A DNA stretch of 64,000 nucleotides from Amborella trichopoda (taxonomy: Eukaryota > Streptophyta > Magnoliopsida > Amborellales > Amborellaceae), in contig NW_006500010.1 in assembly GCF_000471905.2 (NCBI RefSeq), positions 2,349,629 to 2,413,628 of the forward strand, read 5' to 3'. Below the pieces are notes generated by a model. It was not told the origin of the DNA, ran no database searches, and saw only the letters and a program-made list of their open reading frames with translations. Both the position numbers and the translations under genes were made by a program. Below are positions 56,301 through 64,000 of the stretch, in pieces (position 1 is the first letter of the stretch; each line of letters opens with the position of its first letter).

Positions 56301-57329
56301 CTCAACTTCCATGAACACCAGGTCTACAATATACACTCCAAGTAAGTTTTCAGTTCGAAATCACGACGGAGAGGAAATTTTCAAAGATAGAAGAAAATCC
56401 AAGAAGTTCTCTTACCTTGTGATGCATCCTGGGTAAAGACCCTGTCAAGAATGTATTCTTTCCTATTCCCTGTGGACCCAATCAGAACCTTCTCTGATCC
56501 TGATACAATGGGTCCAAAGGATTTTTTCCTTTCATGTGATAAAAAAGGCCGGATTCTGCAGAAAACTCGAATGCTTCCTGAAAATCAAAACAATTCAATG
56601 AACATCTTCCAACTTCTATAAACTGCCTCATGGATCATGACATGGTGTAAAAACGTCTAAAATTGGCAGCACTTCCTTACCTTTAATATCTAATAGCTTG
56701 TTGAGAGCCTCCCTTCTTTTCTCCTCCAATGAACTCTGCTTTGACCTCAATTCTACTAGTTCACCTAGAAAACCCAAACCCTAGTCTACTATTTAGAAGA
56801 ACACATTTCTTACTTAAGATAAATTATTTTCTTTCTTATATGAAGGAAATGCATAAGGTAAACTTGCAGATCAAGCACCACCCTAGATTTTAGCCTAGCA
56901 CATTATGCTAATCATCACAATATCACATTCATAGACAAGAAATTGCTTGAAAAAGCAGCAAATCCAACACAAGAATTTCAGAAATGAAAGATAAATTTTC
57001 TACATGGACATTGGCATATTTGGAAGGGAAAAAACATCTTTAAATTGAGTAGATTGAAATAAAGGAAAACAAGAAAACTTGCCTTCAAGAGTACAAATTG
57101 CAAGCTCAAACTCTTTCTTCTCATGCTCTGGAACAAGATTCACATCTGTATATAGACTCGGGCTAGTCGGAGAAGAGGGAGAATCAACACCAGGGGAGAG
57201 AGTTTCAACTAATGGAACATTCAGATCACTCTTGGATTCATCAAATGAGGAATCTATTACTACAAAATCTCCTAATCTTTGAAGAGGTTCACAGATCTGT
57301 TCAAATGCTTCCTCTATAGAAAGAAACAT
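50390..57329 (-). CDS. KIN14: Kinesin-14 family motor protein (ten coding exons)
   Basis: Coding exons on the minus strand: 57329-57083, 56764-56681, 56577-56416, 56323-56217, 56092-55908, 54923-54759, 54098-53880, 53724-53687, 51759-51632, 51025-50390. All phases agree; 656 residues ending VPVN. Residues 84-110 form a charged coiled-coil neck ([14 protein letters not shown]). The motor (about 112-440) has [13 protein letters not shown]-loop GQTGTGKT (190-197), switch I NELSSRSH (309-316) and switch II DLGGSE (343-348, usually DLAGSE). A charged helix follows ([14 protein letters not shown]), then a Ser/Lys-rich tail. A neck just before an IRVFCR motor start is typical of minus-end-directed kinesin-14. 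The motor lies N-proximal, as in the Arabidopsis At1g55550 type. Likely role: microtubule or spindle motility. An in-frame stop precedes the ATG at 57329. Every catalytic motif is intact. Confidence 0.92.
51890..52252. mobile_element. Foldback MITE family 3 in kinesin intron 8, cut by gap 3
   Basis: Matches the copy at 7512-7984: TTCATCGTTCGATCACGATT, TTTTTTTCTACAAATCTAAA, the inverse arm ATTCCGATTTGTAGAAAAAA, and CACTGTTCATTTTCGCCTAT followed by AGACGTTGCGTAGT, exactly where the Ns start. Confidence 0.8.
52253..53067. other. Assembly gap 3 (N run, 815 bases), within kinesin intron 8
   Basis: Unsequenced. The flanking exons (53687-53724 and 51632-51759) join in phase, so no coding sequence need be missing. 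Confidence 1.
53068..53280. repeat. AT/TTTA and ATATATAG simple repeats
   Basis: (AT)n then (TTTA)n at the right edge of gap 3, and a second block with (GATATATA)n and (TTTA)n at about 53205-53279. Confidence 0.9.
53300..53495. mobile_element. Pair of tRNA-like sequences facing each other (SINE-like)
   Basis: On the plus strand GTTGGTTAGTGCACTTGACG followed by AAGATTCGATTCATG resembles tRNA A and B boxes and is followed by a short A run. On the minus strand GTGGCTCTGTGGGTAGCCC followed by GGGTTTCGAAACCC (53495-53425) shows the same order. They may be two SINE heads in inverted orientation inside kinesin intron 8. Confidence 0.35.
53540..53632. repeat. CTCGG-rich palindromic tract
   Basis: Words such as CTCGCCCAAAACTCGG, GGGCGAGGCCGAGTTACTCG and CTCGGTCGAGT overlap as short palindromes. 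A related word set (GCCGAGGCGAGTCACCG) lies at 51880, on the other side of gap 3. Confidence 0.5.
55177..55553 (+). mobile_element. MITE family 1 copy in kinesin intron 5
   Basis: Starts GTGTGGTTTGCATAAAGTTG with CAACCTTAAACAATCCAATT and ends TATATAAACTTTTTCC. It contains CAAGTAGATCTATAAACACA and TTGATGTTGAGATGATCAAC. No clear target duplication. Confidence 0.8.
56765..57083 (-). other. GC-AG intron boundary (kinesin intron 1)
   Basis: Intron 57082-56765. The donor is GAAG followed by GCAAGT and the acceptor TTTTCTAG. Only this GC donor keeps the frame (…CTLE-G-ELVEL…); the next GT would run into a stop. GC-AG introns are a small minority class with the consensus AG|GCAAGT, which this donor matches. 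Confidence 0.75.
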
Positions 57330-58800
57330 CTTTCTGGAAAAGCTTAACTGAAAATGCGAAGCCACTTAAACCAAAACAGAATGAAATGCTCCCATTCACC
57401 TCTGTAGAGAAAATCCACAAACCAGGCAGCAGTTAGTGTGACATAGAGAACTTCTATACCATAGAAGACGTTACTCTAAATTAATGGGGAGGAAGAGAGA
57501 GTGTAAGGAATTTCTCTGCTGGTGTTCACTACATTTCATATCAGTTTTCTAGTGCAATTTGCGTGCCCATTGCTTAGAAAAAACGCATGTCAGGTATCTA
57601 GAAAATAACTAAGCAAACCCAATACAGACATTCAGAAAAATTATATAAATTATAAAGGAAAAGGAACCCATTACAGATATCAGGAAAAAAAAAAATTAAA
57701 AAAAGATAAATTTCAAATGTAAGAGAGAGAGAGAGAACCCACAAAACTGAGGGTTGGTTACTGAAAGCTCACAAAATTATTAATTAGAGAGCTTAAAGAG
57801 ATTATAACGCTATATAGGTTGAAAAAGATACTATGGAAGAATTAAATCCATGTGAAGATCATTTGGGATTGATGTAATCTCCTTATATCATCAATTGTTC
57901 TCTTCCACACATTAAGAATAATGTTAGGCCCTATTTTATGCTTGATAGATTCACAAGAGAGAAAAAATCAACAGAGGCATCACATCGCCTGAAATTCAGG
58001 TGGGTAGCTCCTGACATTGGAGCTTAGGTGGGGGCCCAAAATTCAAGCCTGAAAGCAGAGAGATTGTTTTTGTTTTTTACTTTTTTATATTGAAAAATAA
58101 CATGGGATCTGACCATTTCAACGCACCCCAAACTGTAATTTTTTTTACTGTATAGTTGAAAGATAAAAAATTTCTCTATGATAAAAAAGAAAATAGGGGA
58201 AATGGGAGAAGAAAATCTGACTCCATGTAAACGCAAAGAATTCATTTCAGGTGTGCAGTATATAAAATAAAAAATGTAACGTCAATACAGAAAATATCAG
58301 ATAGAATTGAAGGAAAGATCAAACAAGCAATAAATTTAGCAGAACCCATTCAAAACTTCCATCAAATTAAACAAAATACAGGAGATAATTACCACCGTTT
58401 CAGATATTCCTTAAAGCATAAAGTGAAAACGATGAAACCCATTTCACGAGATATCAAGTTTTAGAGGTCCAGTAAAACGAAGAAGGTAAATGGAAAAAAG
58501 AAAGGCAGAAATCAGGGAACAATGTGAAATGTTCATGGGCTAATGCTTACATGGCAGCAACATGACAAAATAGGACAGAAGCCTCGAAAACCAGAGGAAA
58601 TTTGGGGTCTTCTCACTCTATAAAGTTAAGAGAAAAACAGGAGACTCAAAGAAGGATACTTTATAAAAGAAAAAAAGTACTTAAAAAAAACCCAAACCTT
58701 GCTTCTAGTTTCTGCAACTTCTTTCGATCTCTCGTCCTGATGTCCGGCCAACGTTACGCCGGAATTCCAAATGGCAGGGAAATATAAAGATTTTCTGGCA
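57330..58800 (-). promoter_or_regulatory. Probable 5' leader intron and promoter of the kinesin gene
   Basis: Just before the first coding exon the minus strand has TTTTCAG at 57345-57339, a good acceptor. Near 58.7 kb it has GAAGCAAG followed by GTTTGG, a possible donor, and TTTATATT at 58782-58788 as a TATA candidate. This suggests a leader exon near 58.75-58.70 kb and an approximately 1.35-kb leader intron. Not proven. The 61-codon plus-strand ORF here (58602-58787) looks like a shadow. Confidence 0.35.
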
Positions 58801-59325
58801 TGGAGTGATGATATGAAGTAAAAGAGAGAGGGAAATGACTATAACACCTCACTCTTTTACCCAAATTAAGAAAAAGCCCCTGCTCTCACCATATGTGTCA
58901 AAGACTCCCGAACCAGTTGAACTTTTTAATGCTCCCCAAAATTGATTAGAATGGCTCTTTAAGGCCCTCTAAACCTCATATTTTTTTATAATAAATTCAC
59001 GTGTGAAAATGTAATGGCCCAATTCTTTTCCTAAATACTTAACAAACCCTAGTACACGTGTGTTCTTAGTGCCAAAATATTTCATGTTCCCACGGGAGCA
59101 TTTCTTCCATTTACCCCTCGAGTGAAATATTAGAGGGTCTGTTTTATTAGGAGTAGATTATTTTATATGAAATTGATATGTTTTGTATAATATTAGTTTT
59201 TTGGGGTGAAATTAACATATTTGTTATAATTTTATGTGATCGTCGTACACCAATGAAATTGAAGAGCAAGTTCTAGAAACTAGCTTTGCTCTATGGGCAG
59301 AGTATTTGACAGGTAAAAACCAATA
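58801..59325. other. Intergenic spacer
   Basis: AT-rich upstream flank of the kinesin gene; no gene supported. Confidence 0.45.
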
Positions 59326-59332
59326 TGCTTAA

Positions 59333-59690
59333 AGAATGAGTGCAGCGGAGATGAAGTTGTTGAGATGGATGGGTGGCAAGATAATAAAGGATAAAATTCG
59401 AAAAGAATCTATTCAAGAAAACATAGATGTGGTACCAATAGGCCGATAAGATGAGAGAGAGACTTAGGTGGTTTGGATATATATCGCACAGACCAAGTAT
59501 ACCACTTGTTAGAAAGTGTAATTTAATTCAAATAGAAAGCTCAAAAAAGTCAAAAAGTATGCCCAAAATGATATGGTTGGAAGTTACGAGAAAAGATTTG
59601 AGGACTATGGCATCACTAAGGGTACTAATTTTAATAAAGCAGAATGATGGATCATGATTTGTGTAGCTAACCCCAATTAATTAAAAAAAA
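59333..59690 (+). pseudogene. LINE ORF2 3'-terminal fragment with tail
   Basis: Translation: MSAAEMKLLRWMGGKIIKDK then IRKESIQENIDVVPI. After a one-frame shift near 59440 it gives DKMRERLRWFGYISHRPSIP and SMPKMIWLEVTRKDLRTMAS. This is the plant LINE C-terminal block (MLRWMCG--R-DKIRN-IRE, then LRWFGH--RRP). The 3' tail GTAGCTAACCCCAATTAATT and an A run follow. 5'-truncated and frameshifted. Confidence 0.82.
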
Positions 59691-59699
59691 ACTATTATG

Positions 59700-60780
59700 A
59701 TGTAGAATTACCAAGAGATAGCACGGGGGACCATAGTGATGGGTTGCACAAATGGAATTATTCGAGACGGTTGTTCCTACAAAAAGTTTATGATATACTC
59801 TCAAAAATTTTCATAGGAACCAAATTTACGAAGTTCCTCAAAGGATTGAGAAACTCTTCTAAGAAAAACTAAAGAAACTATTAAGCCTTTGCCGAAGGAA
59901 ATCTAAGTAGTGGCTCATGAGCTCTTGAAAACATACCAAAAGTTATATGAGAAAGAGAATTTATGACTCAATTCATCATCTTTGAACAACAAGATCCAAG
60001 TTATAATCACTTTGGACTTTTTCTTGGAGACTATGCCAACATTGAATTTTTACACTAAAACAAGTGCTACACAAAAGCTCATTTTTGTGAAGTTGTAAAA
60101 AGAGAATACAGCAACCGAAAGTGAAGGTGGAAGCTGAATCATGCTAATCTTCTAATTGCCGCAACACACGGGTGGTCCCTTCCTCCTGGCAAATTACGAC
60201 ATTTGTGGGTGGCCAAAATGTCCCAAGCTCTCGAAAGGAGAGCCTCAGCCTCAATCTGCCATGGTGAACTCCAACAGGAGTGCACTGTATATTTACTCCC
60301 TTGAGCAAAAGAGCTACTTTTAGCAAGATTTATTTTTTCGCGGTCTGAAATTTTGAAATTCACTTTCGCATCACCGACTGAATACTCTAAAAGGATAAAT
60401 AGAAAAATAGTTTAGGTTCTCAAACATTTAAATCTGTACAAAAATTGGTCAATATGTGTTTAATCCGAGGATAGTATTGTTTGGCCATAAAATTCAATTT
60501 TTTTTTTAGGTCCTCGTACTTAGTTACCACGTTGTGGTTTTCAATTAAGCTGACACCACCCATTGAAGCTTTTAAAAAAGTTAACTCCTTAATTTATACA
60601 ACAAAAAAAAAAAAAGGCCTATCTCCCGCACTGAATTATCCAAAAATAAGACGTTGAAAAGGTTCCATCCCAAATTTCAAAATGTTCTACACAGGGTTTC
60701 ATCCCAGGGAGTGAGTTGCGGATGTGCTTCTATGGCGACATGCAATTTTTTGCATTACCGCACAAACGAGGAAAAATGGA
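59700..60780. other. Intergenic spacer
   Basis: Several short ORFs (e.g. 60139-60363, -) without domains. No gene supported. Confidence 0.4.
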
Positions 60781-60880
60781 TAAACAGAGGGGTAAGAGAG
60801 GAAAATTAAAAGTTGTCGCCTTTTCGTTGCTAAACAGAGGGGTAAGAAAGGAAAATGAAAAGTTGTGACCTTTTCCGTTG
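60781..60880. repeat. 50-bp tandem duplication
   Basis: TAAACAGAGGGGTAAGARAG..AAAAGTTGTSRCCTTTTC occurs at 60781 and 60831. The second copy continues into TCCGTTGGTG. Confidence 0.9.
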
Positions 60881-60961
60881 GTGCCAGCTTCGACAAGAAG
60901 TAAAAGACGGGGTATTCAGCCTTGCAGTTAAAGGTAAGGTTCCTTAAATTTTAAAATAAAT

Positions 60962-61111
60962 GGCGGGAAACCGTGATTTTCGACCGTTGGGGATTTAAAA
61001 ACCCTCCACAATCCTTCCTCCCATGGACTCTCACGTGTTTCTATGGCTGAATTCGAAGCCCTTGATGAGTCTTCTCATCATCAATTTAGCTGTGCCCAAC
61101 CGCCATTTTAG
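60962..61111 (+). promoter_or_regulatory. Candidate cell-cycle promoter and short first exon
   Basis: GGCGGGAAA (60962-60970) is a canonical E2F site. GACCGTTGGG (60982-60991) is, inverted, CCCAACGGTC, a full match to the M-phase MSA element. ATTTAAAAACC (from about 60993) may serve as a TATA box. ATGs follow at 61023 and 61043; the second opens a 22-codon frame (MAEFEALDESSHHQFSCAQP..) to TAG at 61109-61111. If TTTA|GTAAAG at 61110 is a splice donor, this is exon 1. A MITE sits immediately after it. No downstream exon is recognised. Confidence 0.35.
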
Positions 61112-61115
61112 TAAA

Positions 61116-61511
61116 GGTCTCGGTTTGGATAGTGCTTAGGCTCCGAACAATCAAATTAGAGCCTACTTTCAAATAGTATCGAGAAATATTGTTTTTATAA
61201 TGGAAATCTTTTTGATAACTTTAAACTATATTTTAATTTTTATTTATAAAATTTAAAGCTTTAAAAATAGTGTTGTTTGAGAGATCTATGGAAATTTGAA
61301 AATCTTGAAAATTGATGGTCCAAAAATATGTTACAAAATACACTATTTTCAAAACTTGAAATCCATTTTTTTCTTCTCATGTCCATGCATATTGATGTTG
61401 AGATGATCAATTTGAGGATATTTGGGCATCAAAATAACATCTTCTAGTGAAATTTTTGAAGTAGGCTTTAATTTGTTTATTTAGAGCCTTGGCTCTATAT
61501 AAACTTTTCCC
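61116..61511 (+). mobile_element. MITE family 1 copy with perfect 9-bp target duplication
   Basis: A 396-bp element with a perfect duplication, tttagtaaa, at 61107-61115 and 61512-61520. Starts GGTCTCGGTTTGGATAGTGC and ends CTATATAAACTTTTCCC. It sits right behind the candidate first exon at 61043-61111. Confidence 0.88.
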
Positions 61512-61520
61512 TTTAGTAAA

Positions 61521-61859
61521 ATCTAAGGCTTAGACTCACCTATTCCGGTATGGTCTCTATCCAAAACATATCTCAAAGATGTAATTTTTATTTAAAATTT
61601 TAAGGTTCGATAATCTTAACCATGACAATGATCTAAATTTAGATTTTTTTAAAAAATTATAAATTTATTTTTTTATTCCTGTTTCACACCGTCCATTTTA
61701 CTTAGAGATGGGCATTTGACAAGGGACCGCATGGTAATAAGTGACTCGCCTAAATTTGGGGTCCTAAAATATCATGGGCAGGCAACATAGTTGAGACAAT
61801 TGGGACTCACTTGTGAAACGGTTCGAGCGCGTTAACCTTTGGATCAAACTTGGTTCGGT
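61521..61859. other. Spacer between two MITEs
   Basis: AT-rich, no gene seen. Confidence 0.4.
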
Positions 61860-61868
61860 TTTTTTAAA

Positions 61869-62269
61869 GGGTGCGGTTTGTATAAAGCCGAGGCTCTAAA
61901 CAATCAAAGTAAATGGCACCTTCAAATAGTGTCGAGGCATGTGGTCTCCATATTGGAAATCATTATGATAGCCTTAAAATATATTTTGATATTTAATTAT
62001 AAAATATTAAGTTTCAAAAATAGTGTCGATCGAGCATATCTAAGAAAACTTGAAAATCTTGAAAATTGATGGTCTAAAAATGCGTTACAATATGTACTAT
62101 TTCCAAAACTTAAAATCCATTTTTTTTTCTCATGCCCATCCATGCATAAAAAATATCAAGATTATCAATTTGAGGATATTTGGACATCAAAACAACCTCT
62201 TTTAGTGAAATTTTTGAGGTGGGCTCTAATTTGATTGTTTAGAGCCTCGGCACTATATAAATTATTTCC
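61869..62269 (+). mobile_element. MITE family 1 copy
   Basis: Starts GGGTGCGGTTTGTATAAAGC and ends CTATATAAATTATTTCC. Flanked by ttttttaaa (61860-61868) and tgttttaaa (62270-62278), 8 of 9 identical. The closest relatives in the window by eye are those at 408, 10632 and 61116. Confidence 0.85.
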
Positions 62270-62548
62270 TGTTTTAAAATTTCAAAGTGGAAAAACGCAC
62301 TCCCAAGTGAGGTTGATTGAGACACGTTGAGAATTCTGGAACTCACATTAAGACACAACTATTAAACTTCTATTCTAGGTCTATGAGAAGGTCTATTATA
62401 TGGAGAAAAAAGAAAAGGTACATTATTGTTCAAGAAAGAGAAGAGAAAAAGTTTAGGTTGTGTTGTATTTTTCTTTGAAAAATACCTTATCTTATTTTAA
62501 AATAATTATTTTGTTTTATATTATCTTTAAAAGTGTAATGCCTTAGAA

Positions 62549-63181
62549 ATGACATTTGGTCTTTTTTTGCACACAAAGAGGAGAAAATTGTTAGCAATCC
62601 AAGGCAACTATGGGTGTCCCCTGGCAGTGGTGGCTATGGGTCTTACCACTAACACTTGTAGTGATGTTGTTTGGGTACCACTACCAGTGAATTTTTTCAA
62701 ACTTAATTTTGATAGAATTTCACTTGGCAATCCAATGCCGGCTGGCTATAGTGGGCTCATCAGAAATAATTTGGGTTACATTATACTTTATTACTCGGGT
62801 CCTTGTAGTATCACAACAGCAAATGAGGTGGAAGTACGAGGTTTATTAGAAGGTTTGAAATTGCTATGCACTTTGGAATGGGACATGATTATCGAAAGAG
62901 ACACGACAAATACCATTGTTTGGAGTAAGAGAAATGCCCATATTCTTTGGAGATTAAAGACTATTTTTCATCAAATTTGGGATATTTTGTCAACCTCTAT
63001 GGTAACGATCTAATATTGTTATAGAGAGGTGAATGAATATGCCGATGTTCTTGCTAAAGGAGGAATCCATACTCCCTCTCTGTTGGTTAATTCATTTCTG
63101 TAATCTTGTATCTTTGCTTGAACATCTTGTAGTTTATATATGAATTATCGTACATTACCGTTCAAAAAAAAAAAAAAAAAA
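62549..63181 (+). pseudogene. 5'-truncated LINE: RNase H domain and poly(A) tail
   Basis: The frame from 62549 reads WVPLPVNFFKLNFDRISLGN, ANEVEVRGLLEGLKLL, MIIERDTTNTIVWSK and, after a single in-frame TAA at about 63011, YREVNEYADVLAKGG, ending at 63101-63103. All four acidic positions of the RNase H fold are seen (D of NFD, E of ANEVE, D of ERD, D of YAD). This domain ends ORF2 of many plant L1-type LINEs. An A18 run at 63164-63181 follows, as expected for a LINE 3' end. The upstream RT is absent. One stop codon alone suggests a fairly recent insertion. Confidence 0.82.
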
Positions 63182-63769
63182 GAGAGAGAAGAAAATTGTT
63201 ATTTATCCTACATTGAAGATATAAATGAAGGGAATTTTTTTTGAATATGTGGATATATTATTTGCTTATGTTCTAAGAATAAAGGGAGATAAGACCTATA
63301 CAGAGCATTCGCTAGCACAAGAGACAACGTGCGACTGTTGATTAAGTTTTATTTGCTCCCAAAGTTCTTTCTCTCATGTATCTCAAGGACAAATTTGCTT
63401 AGTAAAAATATATAAATGCATTGATATTTTTTCTCTCTCTATATTCTTATCAGTAAGAGACAATGTTATCTCAGTCAATTAATTTTGCTTATGTGTGATT
63501 TATTGACTTGCATTAATGATAGTAAACATTGTCCAATGTTTCAAACACAAAAATAATATGCCAACCTTCATAAAAATGACATTTCCACCTTCAATTGGAC
63601 ATCAATTTGAGGAGGGCTTGGTTTTCTTCATTTGGTATGGATAATGACATTATTTCATGACGAAGGCTTGACATTTATGGCTATGCCTTCAAAAAAAAGC
63701 CTTTTTTTTCCTTAAAACGAATTCCCGACTATCGAGTCATTTATATTTGGTGCGTATTTTACTCGCGGC
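63182..63769. other. AT-rich spacer
   Basis: No gene or repeat supported. Confidence 0.45.
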
Positions 63770-64000
63770 GTCCTTTCAAATCAAAGTAAAGCGTACCTTC
63801 AAACTTTATAGGAAGATGCAGTTTTGATATTAAAAATTCATGATGACTTGAAAATTTGTTTCAGAGTATGAAATTGCATGCCACAAAAATAATGTACATC
63901 AAGAAGACTTGTAAATACTCGAGAATTTTGAAAATGGACAGTACAAATAATATGTCATAAGATGCGCTATAGTATGAAGCTGACACTTTATATATATATA
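63770..64000 (+). mobile_element. MITE family 1, diverged, running to the window end
   Basis: ATCAAAGTAAAGCGTACCTT, then GATGCAGTTTTGATATTAAA, then TTTTGAAAATGGACAGTACA follow the internal order of family 1. The right end may be cut by the window edge. Confidence 0.6.

Overview
The window is nuclear DNA of a flowering plant. The evidence is split genes with GT-AG introns, a plant CYP78A cytochrome P450, a plant kinesin-14, Ty1/copia and LINE remnants, and very many short inverted-repeat transposons in AT-rich sequence. The species cannot be fixed from the sequence; a basal angiosperm or early-diverging lineage is only a guess. Three runs of N are assembly gaps (5598-6483, 21426-22130, 52253-53067).

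Two complete protein genes can be read. CYP78A (30207-32853, +) has two exons and encodes 517 residues with all P450 signatures. A kinesin-14 (57329 down to 50390, -) has ten coding exons and encodes 656 residues. It includes a 38-nt exon and a GC-AG first intron, and every coding exon is readable although gap 3 lies in intron 8. A short C-terminal exon of an unrecognised + strand gene sits at the left edge (29-132). Two further gene starts are suspected from promoter or splice signals only: a telo-box leader near 11.8 kb (-) and an E2F/MSA promoter with a short ORF at 60.96-61.11 kb (+).

The rest is mainly repeats. Region by region: 0-8 kb holds tandem repeats, short inverted-repeat elements (MITEs) and gap 1. 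8-13 kb holds a copia RNase H fossil, MITEs and a telo-box leader. 13.9-16.6 kb is a nest of terminal-inverted-repeat elements. 18-22.3 kb is a decayed copia element (-) and gap 2. 22.9-25.6 kb has a pyrimidine-rich tract, a SINE-like insertion, an inverted-repeat element with an exon-like interior, and a GGATCC-rich tract. 26-29.6 kb has a LINE 3' fragment, MITEs and a GC-rich G-box island. 30-33 kb is CYP78A. 33.76-38.5 kb is a nearly complete but dead copia element with both LTRs. 39-46.3 kb has hAT-like and Mutator-like MITEs, a Pol III-type promoter motif and a large foldback. 46.3-48.9 kb is a cluster of two-copy tandem duplications. 50.4-58.8 kb is the kinesin gene. 59-63.2 kb has LINE fragments and MITEs.

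The strongest less-expected signals are two MITE families whose copies are flanked by 8-9-bp target-site duplications (Mutator-like). One has more than ten copies here; the other has a copy inside the CYP78A intron. Also notable are the association of all three assembly gaps with inverted-repeat elements, and the exon-carrying TIR element at 24.1-25.0 kb. I found no operon, CRISPR array or other prokaryote-like system, and no clear new biochemical system.
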